A DNA stretch of 64,000 bases from JBEISR01 sp044371425 (GTDB taxonomy: Bacteria > Planctomycetota > Planctomycetia > Pirellulales > Pirellulaceae), in contig JBILTR010000008.1 of assembly GCA_044371425.1 (NCBI GenBank), forward strand, positions 1 through 64,000. Direction: 5' to 3'. Numbering within the stretch: position 1 is the first letter of the stretch; each line of letters starts with the position of its first letter. This document shows positions 46,406 to 54,269 of the stretch, piece by piece. Made by a program: the position numbers and the translations under genes. The notes under the pieces are model-generated. The model ran no database searches and was not told the DNA's origin. It was given only the letters and a program-made list of their open reading frames with translations.

Positions 46406-47168
46406 GAGTAGTTTTTGTGGTCCTAGCTTGGATCGGTTGGAATGGTTCGCACAATGCGGGCCATGGAAGGCGAGGCCCTCGCAGCGAGTCGCGGGGTCCA
46501 GATCGCGGTGGTCGTCCATGGACATTCGGAGTTCTGATCGGCTCCTTCCGACGTCGGGCACTTCCTTGGGCCGACCCGATGACCTGAGCCTTCCAGGTGC
46601 CGGGGTCAGGGTCGAGAGGGAAAGGAGGGTCAATCGGCGGGCCACTGACCAGCGTCTCTCGCCGGGGCCACAAACCCATTGCCCACCGCACAGAAAGTTC
46701 GACGCCGCGGTGATCTCATTCATGATAGCGGATTTCCACCGGTTTCGTAAGCCAAATCGACCTCATATCCCGCTAGTTGGACGAATAAGCGGCGTTGGTG
46801 GGGGTACTGAGGCGCGATTTTCATTGCGGATAGAGCGTGTCATTGCCGGGGACGACAGCCTCTTGCATTCACCATGGTGCGCCCCCCGAGCTTCAGGCAT
46901 CTTCTGCAGGGCCAGCGATCCCAACGGCGGTCGGTTTAGGGGGCCGGCAAGAATAGGCGAGGGGGCTCTGTGCGTGGCCAGGGGGAGGAGGGGGCGAGCG
47001 GGAGAGTGCTGGGCTGTCGGGGAAACTGTCGATTTTCATCAGGAATCATGAAAATCGGACTTCTCCGCAAAGTGGGAACGCATCAAGATTGACTCATACG
47101 GCAACTCCTTGTGGGGATCGTCCGCCCGGGATGGGCGTGTGCCTGAAAATGAAAAGGATTTTGGGGCG
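46406..47168. other. intergenic region, divergent
   Basis: About 760 bases separate two divergent genes. The part next to 46405 is an in-frame, stop-free upstream extension of the Arg-rich gene (to about 46723), so some of it may be coding if the start is wrong. Beyond 46724 I see no protein-like frame, no RNA and no repeat; promoters for both genes should lie here. Confidence 0.45.
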
Positions 47169-47546
47169 ATGTCGAGGCATTTTTTGGTGGGCGACCGCGT
47201 CGTCTACTCCCGGCAGAAGCACAGCAGCTCTCCTGGCCCAAGGGCTCAGGAAGTCACCCCAGCGGCTCATGGGGACAGCTATTCCTACTTAGTTGATAAG
47301 TATTGGAGGGTCGTCGCGGTTGAGCCGGGTGGAGTCCTTTTGGTTCGAACGCGTCGAGGCAAGGAGCATCGGGTGCGCGTTGATGATCCTCGTTTGCGTC
47401 GGCCCACGATCTGGGAGCGGTTGTTTCGAGCCGATCGGTTTCCGGGGATGCCAGACTCCTCGACGCAGACTCTGGGGGTAGGAAGCTCCCTGGTCGGGCC
47501 AACACTCCAGCAGGAAGCGGACGGGGGTGACCGAGCCGCAAGTTGA
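47169..47546 (+). CDS. small conserved planctomycete protein, unknown function
   Basis: 125 residues from ATG 47169. The first 90 residues look like a small beta-barrel: FLVGDRVVYSRQKHSSSPGPRA, YLVDKYWRVVAVEPGGVLLVRTRRGKEHRV and DDPRLRRPTIWERLF. I recall similar short proteins in planctomycetes, with the same opening 'VGDRVVY...SxxPGPRA' and the 'TRRGKxH...DDPxLR' core, but none with a known role. The SH3-like shape and basic character would suit binding to nucleic acid or ribosome. The last 30 residues are disordered. The ribosome site is weak (GGGG close to the ATG). It converges with the FtsQ-like gene. Confidence 0.7.
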   Translation: MSRHFLVGDRVVYSRQKHSSSPGPRAQEVTPAAHGDSYSYLVDKYWRVVAVEPGGVLLVRTRRGKEHRVRVDDPRLRRPTIWERLFRADRFPGMPDSSTQTLGVGSSLVGPTLQQEADGGDRAAS

Positions 47547-47577
47547 TGCGGGGGATCGGTGAGAGCGGCCGCGAGAC

Positions 47578-48507
47578 TCAGTGGGCAGTCGGAAGGAGGC
47601 GGCCCGAGTTGGGGTCGGGCTGGCTGAGATTGAGAGTGGGGTCAGCCGTATCCCTGTTCTTTAAATGGCTCGACAACATCTCCAGCTTCCGCGCCACCAC
47701 CGGTTCACCAGGAATTTCTTCTCCAGGTGCATGTCCCCAGATGATGCGACGCTGTTGCCCTTGCTGAGGATATGTGGCAATCTCCAAAAGATAGCGGCCA
47801 GCTCCAGGTCCCAAGTCTTGCTGATAGACATAGATCGACTCAATCTGCCATTCCATGCGGAAGGGAAACAGGAGTTTGGCTAGACGAACGGCATCCACCA
47901 CTCGAGGGTCCCGAAACTGCTCTCCCACCAGGGTGCCCGACGATGTGAGGCCAGGTGCGTAGATGAGCAGAAAGTCCTCGGGGCGGTAGGTTTGCAGCGT
48001 CTTGTGCGAAGGCAGCAGCACCGCTTCATCGTCGACCGGCAGAAAGAACCAGGTCGAAGACTCCTTGGCCGACGGGGAGGTTGGGGCTTCGGATCCCGAT
48101 GGATCGAGTCCCACCATGGCGATCGGCTCCCGATACACCAAGTCGACTTGGATCTGGCTGTTGGAGAGTTTGCAGACCCGCGTCGTCTGCCGGACCCAAG
48201 GGTGCATGTCAAACGCTCGGGCGATGGAAGCGGCGGCGTTGCGATCGAGCAGCGAGATCTTATCGAGCTGGCTGCCTCGGAAAACCTCTTCGACGACCGA
48301 TGTTTGAATGTAGTTGGGTTGCGGAGTGACCCGGAGACTGGCGAGGGTCACCGCGTAGAGCGTTCGATCGAGGGTACGAGCCCCCCAGACGCTCCAGAGC
48401 CAGTAACCGAGCGTCACTAGAGCCACGGGGGCTGCGATAGCAAGCCACGCGGAGCGGTTGCGTTTGGACGGAGGGCTTTCGGGGCCAAGGGGCTTCGAGG
48501 GATCCAT
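47578..48507 (-). CDS. FtsQ/POTRA-like membrane protein next to murB
   Basis: 309 residues. One transmembrane helix near the N-terminus (about 20-40, LAIAAPVALVTLGYWLWSVWG) is followed by a large extracytoplasmic part. It resembles FtsQ/DivIB topology: a POTRA-like start (LLDRNAAASIARAFDMHPWVRQTTRVCKLSNSQIQVDLVYREPIAMV), where HPWVxxxxVxK...vxVxxREPIA is the diagnostic pattern of FtsQ, then strands with LPVDDEAVLLPS. FtsQ links FtsB/FtsL to the divisome. It lies 12 bases after murB on the same strand, like the murB/ddl-ftsQ order of dcw clusters, which supports the call. The Pro-rich tail is disordered. Confidence 0.72.
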   Translation of the reverse strand: MDPSKPLGPESPPSKRNRSAWLAIAAPVALVTLGYWLWSVWGARTLDRTLYAVTLASLRVTPQPNYIQTSVVEEVFRGSQLDKISLLDRNAAASIARAFDMHPWVRQTTRVCKLSNSQIQVDLVYREPIAMVGLDPSGSEAPTSPSAKESSTWFFLPVDDEAVLLPSHKTLQTYRPEDFLLIYAPGLTSSGTLVGEQFRDPRVVDAVRLAKLLFPFRMEWQIESIYVYQQDLGPGAGRYLLEIATYPQQGQQRRIIWGHAPGEEIPGEPVVARKLEMLSSHLKNRDTADPTLNLSQPDPNSGRLLPTAH

Positions 48508-48519
48508 GGTCCCCGGAAG

Positions 48520-49398
48520 TTACCAGACCTCCATGTGCAACCGCAACTGCACTCCAGTGCTCTTGGCGACCGCCTCCCGCACTCGATGGACCAGTGCTAG
48601 CACTTGATCGCTGGTAGCGCCTGGCGCGCTGGTGAGGTAACCGGGGTGGGAATCGCTGAGCCGCACTTTGCCTTCGACGGGGGAGGCGATTTTCGACCGA
48701 CGGATGAGGTCGGCCACGCTTTCCGCTGCGGGATCGACAAACGGGATGATCGACGGGGTGGCCAACGGCGGTTGATGGCTCTTTTTGAGGATCCATAGAG
48801 TCTGTAGACGCTGCATGATCGCCTTGGCGTCACCGCGATGGAGCTGAAAGGTGGCGTCGAGGATGACTAGGTCATCGAGGCTGCTTTTACGGTGGGCAAA
48901 CTCTAGAGACTGAGCTGGTCGTGAGGTGACTTCCCCTTGGGAGTTCATCACGCGGACCGACACCAGATGGTCGCCGATTGAACCGTTGAGAGTTCCGGAG
49001 TTTCCGTGGAGGGCTCCTCCCAGCGTGCCAGGAATTCCGACCAGATGTTCCAGTCCTTCCAGTCCTTCGGCGGCGCAGCGACTGATCAGGTGAGCCAGTT
49101 TGACGCCTCCCCCTGCCGTCACTTGGAGGTCGTCGACTTGGAGATGGCAGAAGGCAGGGGCGGATAGCCAGAGGACCAGCCCATCGACACCATTTTCACG
49201 AATGAGCAGGTTGGATCCGCCTCCCAGCAGGCGGATCGGAAGATTCTCGGCCGTCGCCTGTCGGACCACCGCCTGCAGTTCCTCGGTGGTGTTGGGTTCG
49301 CAGAAGAATCGAGCCAATCCGCCAATTCTCAGCCATGTGTAGGGGGCCAGCGGTTCTTGCTCCCGCACAATGTGTTCGAATCCTTTCGGAAACGGCAT
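48520..49398 (-). CDS. murB: MurB-like UDP-N-acetylenolpyruvoylglucosamine reductase with altered active site
   Basis: 292 residues. The FAD-binding half is canonical: TWLRIGGLARFF, PIRLLGGGSNLLI, TAGGGVKLAHLI, GLEHLVGIPGTLGGALHGNSG and FAHRKSSL. In the C-terminal half the catalytic serine of the GSxFKNP motif is missing: the aligned stretch is SIIPFVDP (216-223), with Ile218 at the Ser position and FVDP for FKNP. The later DSHPGYL and GATSDQVLALV blocks and the C-terminal Glu (HMEVW) are kept. MurB reduces the enolpyruvyl sugar in peptidoglycan synthesis; without the serine proton donor activity may be lost or use another residue (Ser216 is two positions away). AAGGGAT precedes ATG 49398. 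The FtsQ-like gene follows. Confidence 0.88.
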   Translation of the reverse strand: MPFPKGFEHIVREQEPLAPYTWLRIGGLARFFCEPNTTEELQAVVRQATAENLPIRLLGGGSNLLIRENGVDGLVLWLSAPAFCHLQVDDLQVTAGGGVKLAHLISRCAAEGLEGLEHLVGIPGTLGGALHGNSGTLNGSIGDHLVSVRVMNSQGEVTSRPAQSLEFAHRKSSLDDLVILDATFQLHRGDAKAIMQRLQTLWILKKSHQPPLATPSIIPFVDPAAESVADLIRRSKIASPVEGKVRLSDSHPGYLTSAPGATSDQVLALVHRVREAVAKSTGVQLRLHMEVW

Positions 49399-49437
49399 CA
49401 GAAGATCCCTTCGGGACGAAACGACCGGGGTGGATGG

Positions 49438-49857
49438 TCAGCGAATCACACGATCGGGCTGCTGGTCATGAGCTGCCTGGCGGATCAATTCCCGCACCCG
49501 ATTCTCTGATTGGATACCCGAGACAGCGATTCGTTTCCAGCCGTCATCGCTTTTGTGGAAGACAACGATCTGGGGGAGAGAGTTCCCTTCCATCAGTTTG
49601 CGGGCCAAGTCGGGTTGGGCGTCTTTATCGATCGAGGTGTAGACGACCTGATCGAAATCCCCCGATTCCCGCATCTTTGCGATCGTCGAAGACTTCATCG
49701 TTTTGCAGGCAGCGCACCAGTCGGCACCTACCAGCACCACCAGCGGCTTTTTCTCCCGCTGGGCTTTGGCGTAGGCCGCTTCATAGGTCATCGGTTCGTT
49801 TACGGCTTTGGCTCCAGCCAGCCAGAGAAGTGTCAGCAGCATCCAACGAGCCATCAT
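49438..49857 (-). CDS. secreted thioredoxin-fold protein (CAAC active site)
   Basis: 139 residues from ATG 49857, with AAAGGA upstream. A signal peptide (MARWMLLTLLWLAGAKA) precedes a thioredoxin fold: TYEAAYAKAQREKKPLVVLVGADWCAACKTMK contains the active site WCAAC, SLPQIVVFH carries the cis-Pro, and a C-terminal helix follows. The layout resembles DsbD-gamma/thioredoxin_7 proteins. The role is probably periplasmic disulfide reduction or haem/cytochrome maturation; the CxxC cysteines are intact. It ends 39 bases upstream of murB on the same strand and could be the first gene of that unit. Confidence 0.85.
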   Translation of the reverse strand: MMARWMLLTLLWLAGAKAVNEPMTYEAAYAKAQREKKPLVVLVGADWCAACKTMKSSTIAKMRESGDFDQVVYTSIDKDAQPDLARKLMEGNSLPQIVVFHKSDDGWKRIAVSGIQSENRVRELIRQAAHDQQPDRVIR

Positions 49858-50216
49858 CAAGGAGTCCTTTAGAGAAAAGGAAACAACAGAATCCGATTCC
49901 GGTACGTGGTCCTCCTTGGCAGACTTGTCGGATGAGGAAAGGCGATCCCATCAAGCAGACCGCAACGATCAGGAAAGCTATGACGCCTTCCAAGACGTTG
50001 CGAGTATACGAACGGGAGCGCGCCTGACAACCAGCCGACAAGTGCTAGCATTCCTATCGGAACACTTGAGCGAGAATCTGAGAGGCGGCGGCGAAGGCGA
50101 GGCAAAAAGGGGGGCAGATCGATCGATTTTTCCTAATTCGCCTGAGATTCAATCAATCCGACCCCGCCGGAGCCGCAGAAAAAGAGCGACCGGGTCTTCT
50201 TTTCCATTTGACCCAT
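49858..50216. other. intergenic region between thioredoxin-like and Gfo/Idh/MocA-like genes
   Basis: About 360 bases. A short minus-strand frame (about 49910-50040) contains one hydrophobic run (VIAFLIVAVCLMGSPFLI) but has no good start and overlaps the thioredoxin gene in another frame, so I do not call it. The region should hold the promoter of the thioredoxin/murB unit. Confidence 0.45.
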
Positions 50217-51350
50217 CTACCCCAGATTGTTTTTCTCGTCTTTCAGGTTGTCCGAGCCGTTTTGGTGGAAACCGGCTCCTTCGGGGGGTGTTTCAGTGTG
50301 GGGTTCTGATGGAGACGAGAGGTTGTGGATTGCAAGCCGTCGGCCCGCTTGGTGGCTTTCGCTGGCCAAGCGGAGAATGCGGGCTGCGGTGGCCAGATCG
50401 TCTAGGGACTGGTTGGATCGGACCAGGGAGGTGACGCAGCGGTGGAATCTGGTGAGCAGTGACTGGCCCACGGATAGATCGGTATCGAGTGTTTCCTGAT
50501 GTCGGCCGAGTTCATCGAACCAGACCAGCGTGTTGGGGAGATCGACGAAGGCCAAGCCGCGTTCGCACCCAACCTGGATGGCGGCCGGGGGCCGATAGGC
50601 GATTGCCTCGTGCCAGCTCCCTGGCATGTAGGCTCCGCAACTGATCTGCGCCAGGGTATTCGGATAGGCGGGGACTCGATTGCCAAAGCCAAGGCTGAGC
50701 ACCTGGTAGTCGAAAACCGGATCATCGGCCGACACGCGATCGTTCTGTTGCAGATGCTGGACCGACTGCACCCAATCGACTGGATGATCGACGATGAAGC
50801 GGCACCAGTCGATCAGCTCCAGCAATTCCCTGGTCGCTCGTTTCTCCAAAGGTTTCGCTTGGCGGGCACCGCCGTCGCTTTCGCGCGGCAGTCGCCGGTG
50901 GCAGAAGAGCAATTGAGGCTGACCCAGGCGAGTGGCGATCAGTTCCTTGAGGCGAAGGGTGGCGGGGGCGAATCGCCTGGGCAATTCCGCCATCGCGGCG
51001 ATCCCGGATGCATCGATCTGTTGCCGGACTTGTTCGATCTGGGTTTCGGTGAGTTCAAACTCCGACCCGATGAAGACGGCTTTCCCGAAGTGGCAGGCGG
51101 CGGAAAGCGGCGCGGTCTGATACCATTCCGATTCCAGCAGGAACACGGCATCGACCGATTCGCTGCCGATCATCTCTCGAAACCCGGTGTGGCTGGTCGC
51201 TTGAAGATCGCGAGCCGCCGAATCGGCAAGAGTCCGAACCGCGCTGTAGACAGCGACGACCTGCATGCGATCTTGCAGCAGCCGGAACGCCGGCAGATAA
51301 CGGCTCTGCCAGTCTCTCCCCAGACCGACCAAGGCAACTTTCAGTTTCAT
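50217..51350 (-). CDS. degenerate Gfo/Idh/MocA-family protein
   Basis: 377 residues from ATG 51350 (AAGGAAG upstream). Fold and length match the Gfo/Idh/MocA oxidoreductases: a Rossmann N-terminal part (KLKVALVGLGRDWQSRYLPAF, then VVAVYSA, then ESVDAVFLLE) and an alpha/beta C-terminal domain. Both diagnostic motifs are changed. The dinucleotide-binding GxGxxG is GLGRDW, and the catalytic EKP after strand four is GSE (FIGSEFELT, about 93-101). It has probably lost sugar dehydrogenase activity and may bind a ligand or act in regulation. The last 30 residues are disordered. It is followed upstream by the membrane glycosyltransferase-like cluster on the same strand. Confidence 0.82.
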   Translation of the reverse strand: MKLKVALVGLGRDWQSRYLPAFRLLQDRMQVVAVYSAVRTLADSAARDLQATSHTGFREMIGSESVDAVFLLESEWYQTAPLSAACHFGKAVFIGSEFELTETQIEQVRQQIDASGIAAMAELPRRFAPATLRLKELIATRLGQPQLLFCHRRLPRESDGGARQAKPLEKRATRELLELIDWCRFIVDHPVDWVQSVQHLQQNDRVSADDPVFDYQVLSLGFGNRVPAYPNTLAQISCGAYMPGSWHEAIAYRPPAAIQVGCERGLAFVDLPNTLVWFDELGRHQETLDTDLSVGQSLLTRFHRCVTSLVRSNQSLDDLATAARILRLASESHQAGRRLAIHNLSSPSEPHTETPPEGAGFHQNGSDNLKDEKNNLG

Positions 51351-51429
51351 GGTCGCTTCCTTTTCACCTCCAGTGGCACTTCCATCCGCACCCAGGGGCT
51401 GCGGCGAAAGCAAGGAACTCGATTGGTTT

Positions 51430-53115
51430 TCACTGCGTGATCCACCCCAGATAGCTCCACCACTGATAGATCCAAGGATGGACCCACGGATTGTTCCATG
51501 GAAAGCTGGCCGAAAAAATGCTCATCATCAAACTGGCGGCGATGATTCCGCGAAGGATGGAAGAGCTGGACATCGCTTGCAGCGCCTTCCAAGTAGGCAG
51601 CATCCAGAGCGGAATCATCCAGAAGGCCCAGCGAAACCCCGAGCTGACGCCACCGTAGTTGCGGTCCACCAAGGGGCGCGTCCAGTAGAAGATCAAGCAA
51701 ACCAAAGTCACCAGAGCGATGGCGACAAATAGCCAACGGGATGAGCCGTTGGATCGATCGCGGATGGCGATCCACAAACCTGGGATGGCCAGCCACCAGA
51801 AGGGGGTCAAAGAAAAGATGCCGTGATGGCCCAGCAGGGTATGCCAGAGATAGAGCCACTGGGAGGGTTCGCCTCGATCGACCCCGCGCTTGTTCTCGGG
51901 AAGCCAATAGGAACCTGGGTAATCGTACCAGTCATCCCAATGATGCACGTCCCATCGATCCCCCTGCGGCACCACCGCAAACCGCCAGCCGGTCTGGGCA
52001 TCGTGCAGTTCCCAATGCCCCAACCGTTCGGCTCTCCGGAGGCTGGCGCGATCGGAAAGCTGGAATCCCTGCTGGTGAAGTGACTGGACAAGGGGATCGA
52101 GCGGTGGCTTGGGAGGGGCCGATGGTTGGTTGCTGGCGAGATCTCTGTTTTCCGACGGCTTCCCCGTGGCTTCCGTTTGCGGCTCGGTCGCTTGCCTGCC
52201 TGCGGGTGCGGGCTGCAGCGGTGGGGCTTCCACCGTCCCGATGCGTGCGCCAAGTCCACGATGGGCATAGGGGGGACGCAGGTCGCCGTGAGCCATCCAG
52301 GTGGTGGCCAGGAAAGCGGCCAAGATGGGGATGCCTCCGAACAGATAGGCTGCCAGACTCTTGCCGCCAAAGTGCCAGGTCAGCAAAGCGGCGGTGATCG
52401 CCCACCAACTGAGGGCGGGCAGGTCGCAGGTAGCGCCGAAGGCGGTCAGGGCACCCAGCTGGGCTGCATGCCACAGAGCGATCGGCGGTTGACTCGGGCG
52501 CATCGATCGCTCCAGAAGCATCAGGCTTCCCGCGACGGCGATGGCACCGGGAAGGTGGTTGTTCAGCGAGATACTGAACGTCGAAAGGAAGGTTCCCCAA
52601 AGAAGAAATGCCAAGCCGATCGTCAGGCCCCAGCGACTGCGCAGCTGTTCCTGCATCCACTTCCAGGTGATCCACCAGAAAATGCCCAGAGGAATCAGCT
52701 GAACGAAAAGCAGTATCAGCCTTGCCATGTAATGGGGATGATTGGTCAGAGAGATGCCTGTGATTTGACGAAGGGGCCAATAGACGCCAGCGATCAACGT
52801 GGCAAGCAGCGGCGGCTTGCTGGAAAATGCATGGTCCTTGCCATCCCATCCCCGATGCCGGACCATGTCGATGGTGGCCCAGGGGCGCTTTCCTTCTGCA
52901 TCTTTCCTCGCGATCCAGTCATCGATCTGGTACGTTCCGGATTCCACCAGCGAAGCGACTGTGCACCAGCGAGAACGGTCGTTGGCGCTATGGAACGGGG
53001 CGGATTCGATCCTGCCAGGTGCCGAGAAGAGTCTGGCCAATTGCATCACCCAGGCGATGCAGATTAGAAGGATTCCCAGGCGATCGATGCGATGGGATTT
53101 TCGAGGTGGTTTCAT
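51430..53115 (-). CDS. polytopic membrane protein, GT39-like glycosyltransferase candidate
   Basis: 561 residues with about ten transmembrane helices. After helix one is a lumenal loop with ESGTYQIDDW and HRGWDGKDHAFSSKPPLLATL. The KPP motif after an early loop occurs in ArnT/PMT-type (GT-C) glycosyltransferases, where an upstream Asp is catalytic (IDDW here). A Pro-rich lumenal insertion (about 280-340) is followed by the sequence HWDDWYDYPGSYW and then more helices. Such enzymes transfer sugar from a polyprenyl-phosphate donor. The GT2 gene upstream, which could make such a donor, overlaps it by four bases (ATGA), so they are probably translationally coupled. GAGGAG precedes the start. Confidence 0.72.
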   Translation of the reverse strand: MKPPRKSHRIDRLGILLICIAWVMQLARLFSAPGRIESAPFHSANDRSRWCTVASLVESGTYQIDDWIARKDAEGKRPWATIDMVRHRGWDGKDHAFSSKPPLLATLIAGVYWPLRQITGISLTNHPHYMARLILLFVQLIPLGIFWWITWKWMQEQLRSRWGLTIGLAFLLWGTFLSTFSISLNNHLPGAIAVAGSLMLLERSMRPSQPPIALWHAAQLGALTAFGATCDLPALSWWAITAALLTWHFGGKSLAAYLFGGIPILAAFLATTWMAHGDLRPPYAHRGLGARIGTVEAPPLQPAPAGRQATEPQTEATGKPSENRDLASNQPSAPPKPPLDPLVQSLHQQGFQLSDRASLRRAERLGHWELHDAQTGWRFAVVPQGDRWDVHHWDDWYDYPGSYWLPENKRGVDRGEPSQWLYLWHTLLGHHGIFSLTPFWWLAIPGLWIAIRDRSNGSSRWLFVAIALVTLVCLIFYWTRPLVDRNYGGVSSGFRWAFWMIPLWMLPTWKALQAMSSSSILRGIIAASLMMSIFSASFPWNNPWVHPWIYQWWSYLGWITQ

Positions 53116-54131
53116 GAAGACTCCTCGGCTCCCGGTGAAGCCTCTTCCGGGCGGGACGGAGCCAACTCACCTCCCACCCGCTCGGCGATCGCTAGCGGTT
53201 TGGTGTCGGGCCTTTGCGCCACAATGAGCTCGGCAAGAATACCGATCGACAACCACTGAACTCCCAGAAGGATCGAAAGGATGGCGAAATAGAAGAGGGC
53301 GCGTTGGTGGAGGTGCAAGGGAGTCCAGCCAGGAACAGTTCGTGTGATCACCCAAAGACCGCTCAGCAACGTCAGGACCAATCCACCTAGGAGCAGCGCC
53401 CCGAGGCCAAAGCCACCTAGTAGATGCAAAGGCCGTTGCCGAAAACCTGTCAGAAAATAGACGGTTAGGAGATCGAGCAGTCCTTTGGCGAGGCGGGACC
53501 AACCGTACTTCGATTTTCCATGTTTGCGGGGGTGATGAAGCACCGGCACCTCGCCGACCACGAAGCCGCGAGAGGCTGCCAGGACGGGGACAAAGCGATG
53601 CAATTCCCCATAGAGTTCGATCTCGCGAAGGACTTCGCGGCGGTAGGCCTTCAGTCCGCAGTTGTGGTCGTGCAGACGCACTCCGGTCAGCATCCCTACG
53701 GCCGCGTTGAACCACCGGCTGGGGATGACTTTGTGCCAGGGATCTTTTCGATCCTGTTTCCAACCGCTGACAACGTCTTTCCCTTGCGCGATCGCCGCTA
53801 GCAGCTTGGGTATCTCTGCGGGATCATCCTGTAGATCGCCATCGATCGTCACGACGATCGGGGAGTTGGCGACTTGGAATCCTGCCGCTAGCGCCGTGGC
53901 TTTTCCAAAATTGCGCCGCAGCCTGAGACCTTGAACGCGACGGTTGGCAGACGCCTGTTCGACAATCCTCTGCCAGGTGGCATCGCGCGAACCATCATCG
54001 ACGAAGACGACTTGGTAATCCCAAGCCTGAGCGGTCGCAACCTGGTGGATCTGATCCATCAAGGGAGCGATGGAGAGGGCTTCATCGAGCACCGGCACCA
54101 CCAGTGAAATCTCTTTGGGTGGTTCAGTCAT
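53112..54131 (-). CDS. family 2 glycosyltransferase, dolichyl-phosphate-mannose-synthase/ArnC-like
   Basis: 339 residues; GGAGGT lies upstream of ATG 54131. The cytoplasmic GT-A domain opens with LVVPVLDEALSIAPLM and has VVFVDDGSRDATW (nucleotide and metal site), VVTIDGDLQDDPAEIP (DxD equivalent) and the acceptor-site block LTGVRLHDHNCGLKAYRREV. Two C-terminal transmembrane helices (about 240-262 and 285-310) match polyprenyl-phosphate glycosyltransferases such as ArnC and GtrB. It should make polyprenyl-phosphate-linked sugar on the inner leaflet. The stop overlaps the start of the GT-C-like gene, giving donor synthase and transferase in one coupled unit. Confidence 0.9.
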   Translation of the reverse strand: MTEPPKEISLVVPVLDEALSIAPLMDQIHQVATAQAWDYQVVFVDDGSRDATWQRIVEQASANRRVQGLRLRRNFGKATALAAGFQVANSPIVVTIDGDLQDDPAEIPKLLAAIAQGKDVVSGWKQDRKDPWHKVIPSRWFNAAVGMLTGVRLHDHNCGLKAYRREVLREIELYGELHRFVPVLAASRGFVVGEVPVLHHPRKHGKSKYGWSRLAKGLLDLLTVYFLTGFRQRPLHLLGGFGLGALLLGGLVLTLLSGLWVITRTVPGWTPLHLHQRALFYFAILSILLGVQWLSIGILAELIVAQRPDTKPLAIAERVGGELAPSRPEEASPGAEESS

Positions 54132-54269
54132 CGGCCCATACCTCCGGCCACAGCCTCCTGCGGGGTGATGCCCGTTAGTTTACTCAACAAACGCAGGGTA
54201 CGGTTCCTGACAGCTGGAAGGTCGATCGAGGAACGGTCCGAACCTTTTCGGTTCTGCCGTTTCGGTGGC

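Noticed and set aside
49910..50041. Small hydrophobic protein upstream of the thioredoxin-like gene
   Set aside because: It has one hydrophobic run but no start signal, and the frame continues through the thioredoxin gene in another phase.
52126..53067. 313-codon plus-strand frame opposite the GT39-like gene
   Set aside because: Antisense to a coherent multi-helix membrane protein; the product has no recognisable features.
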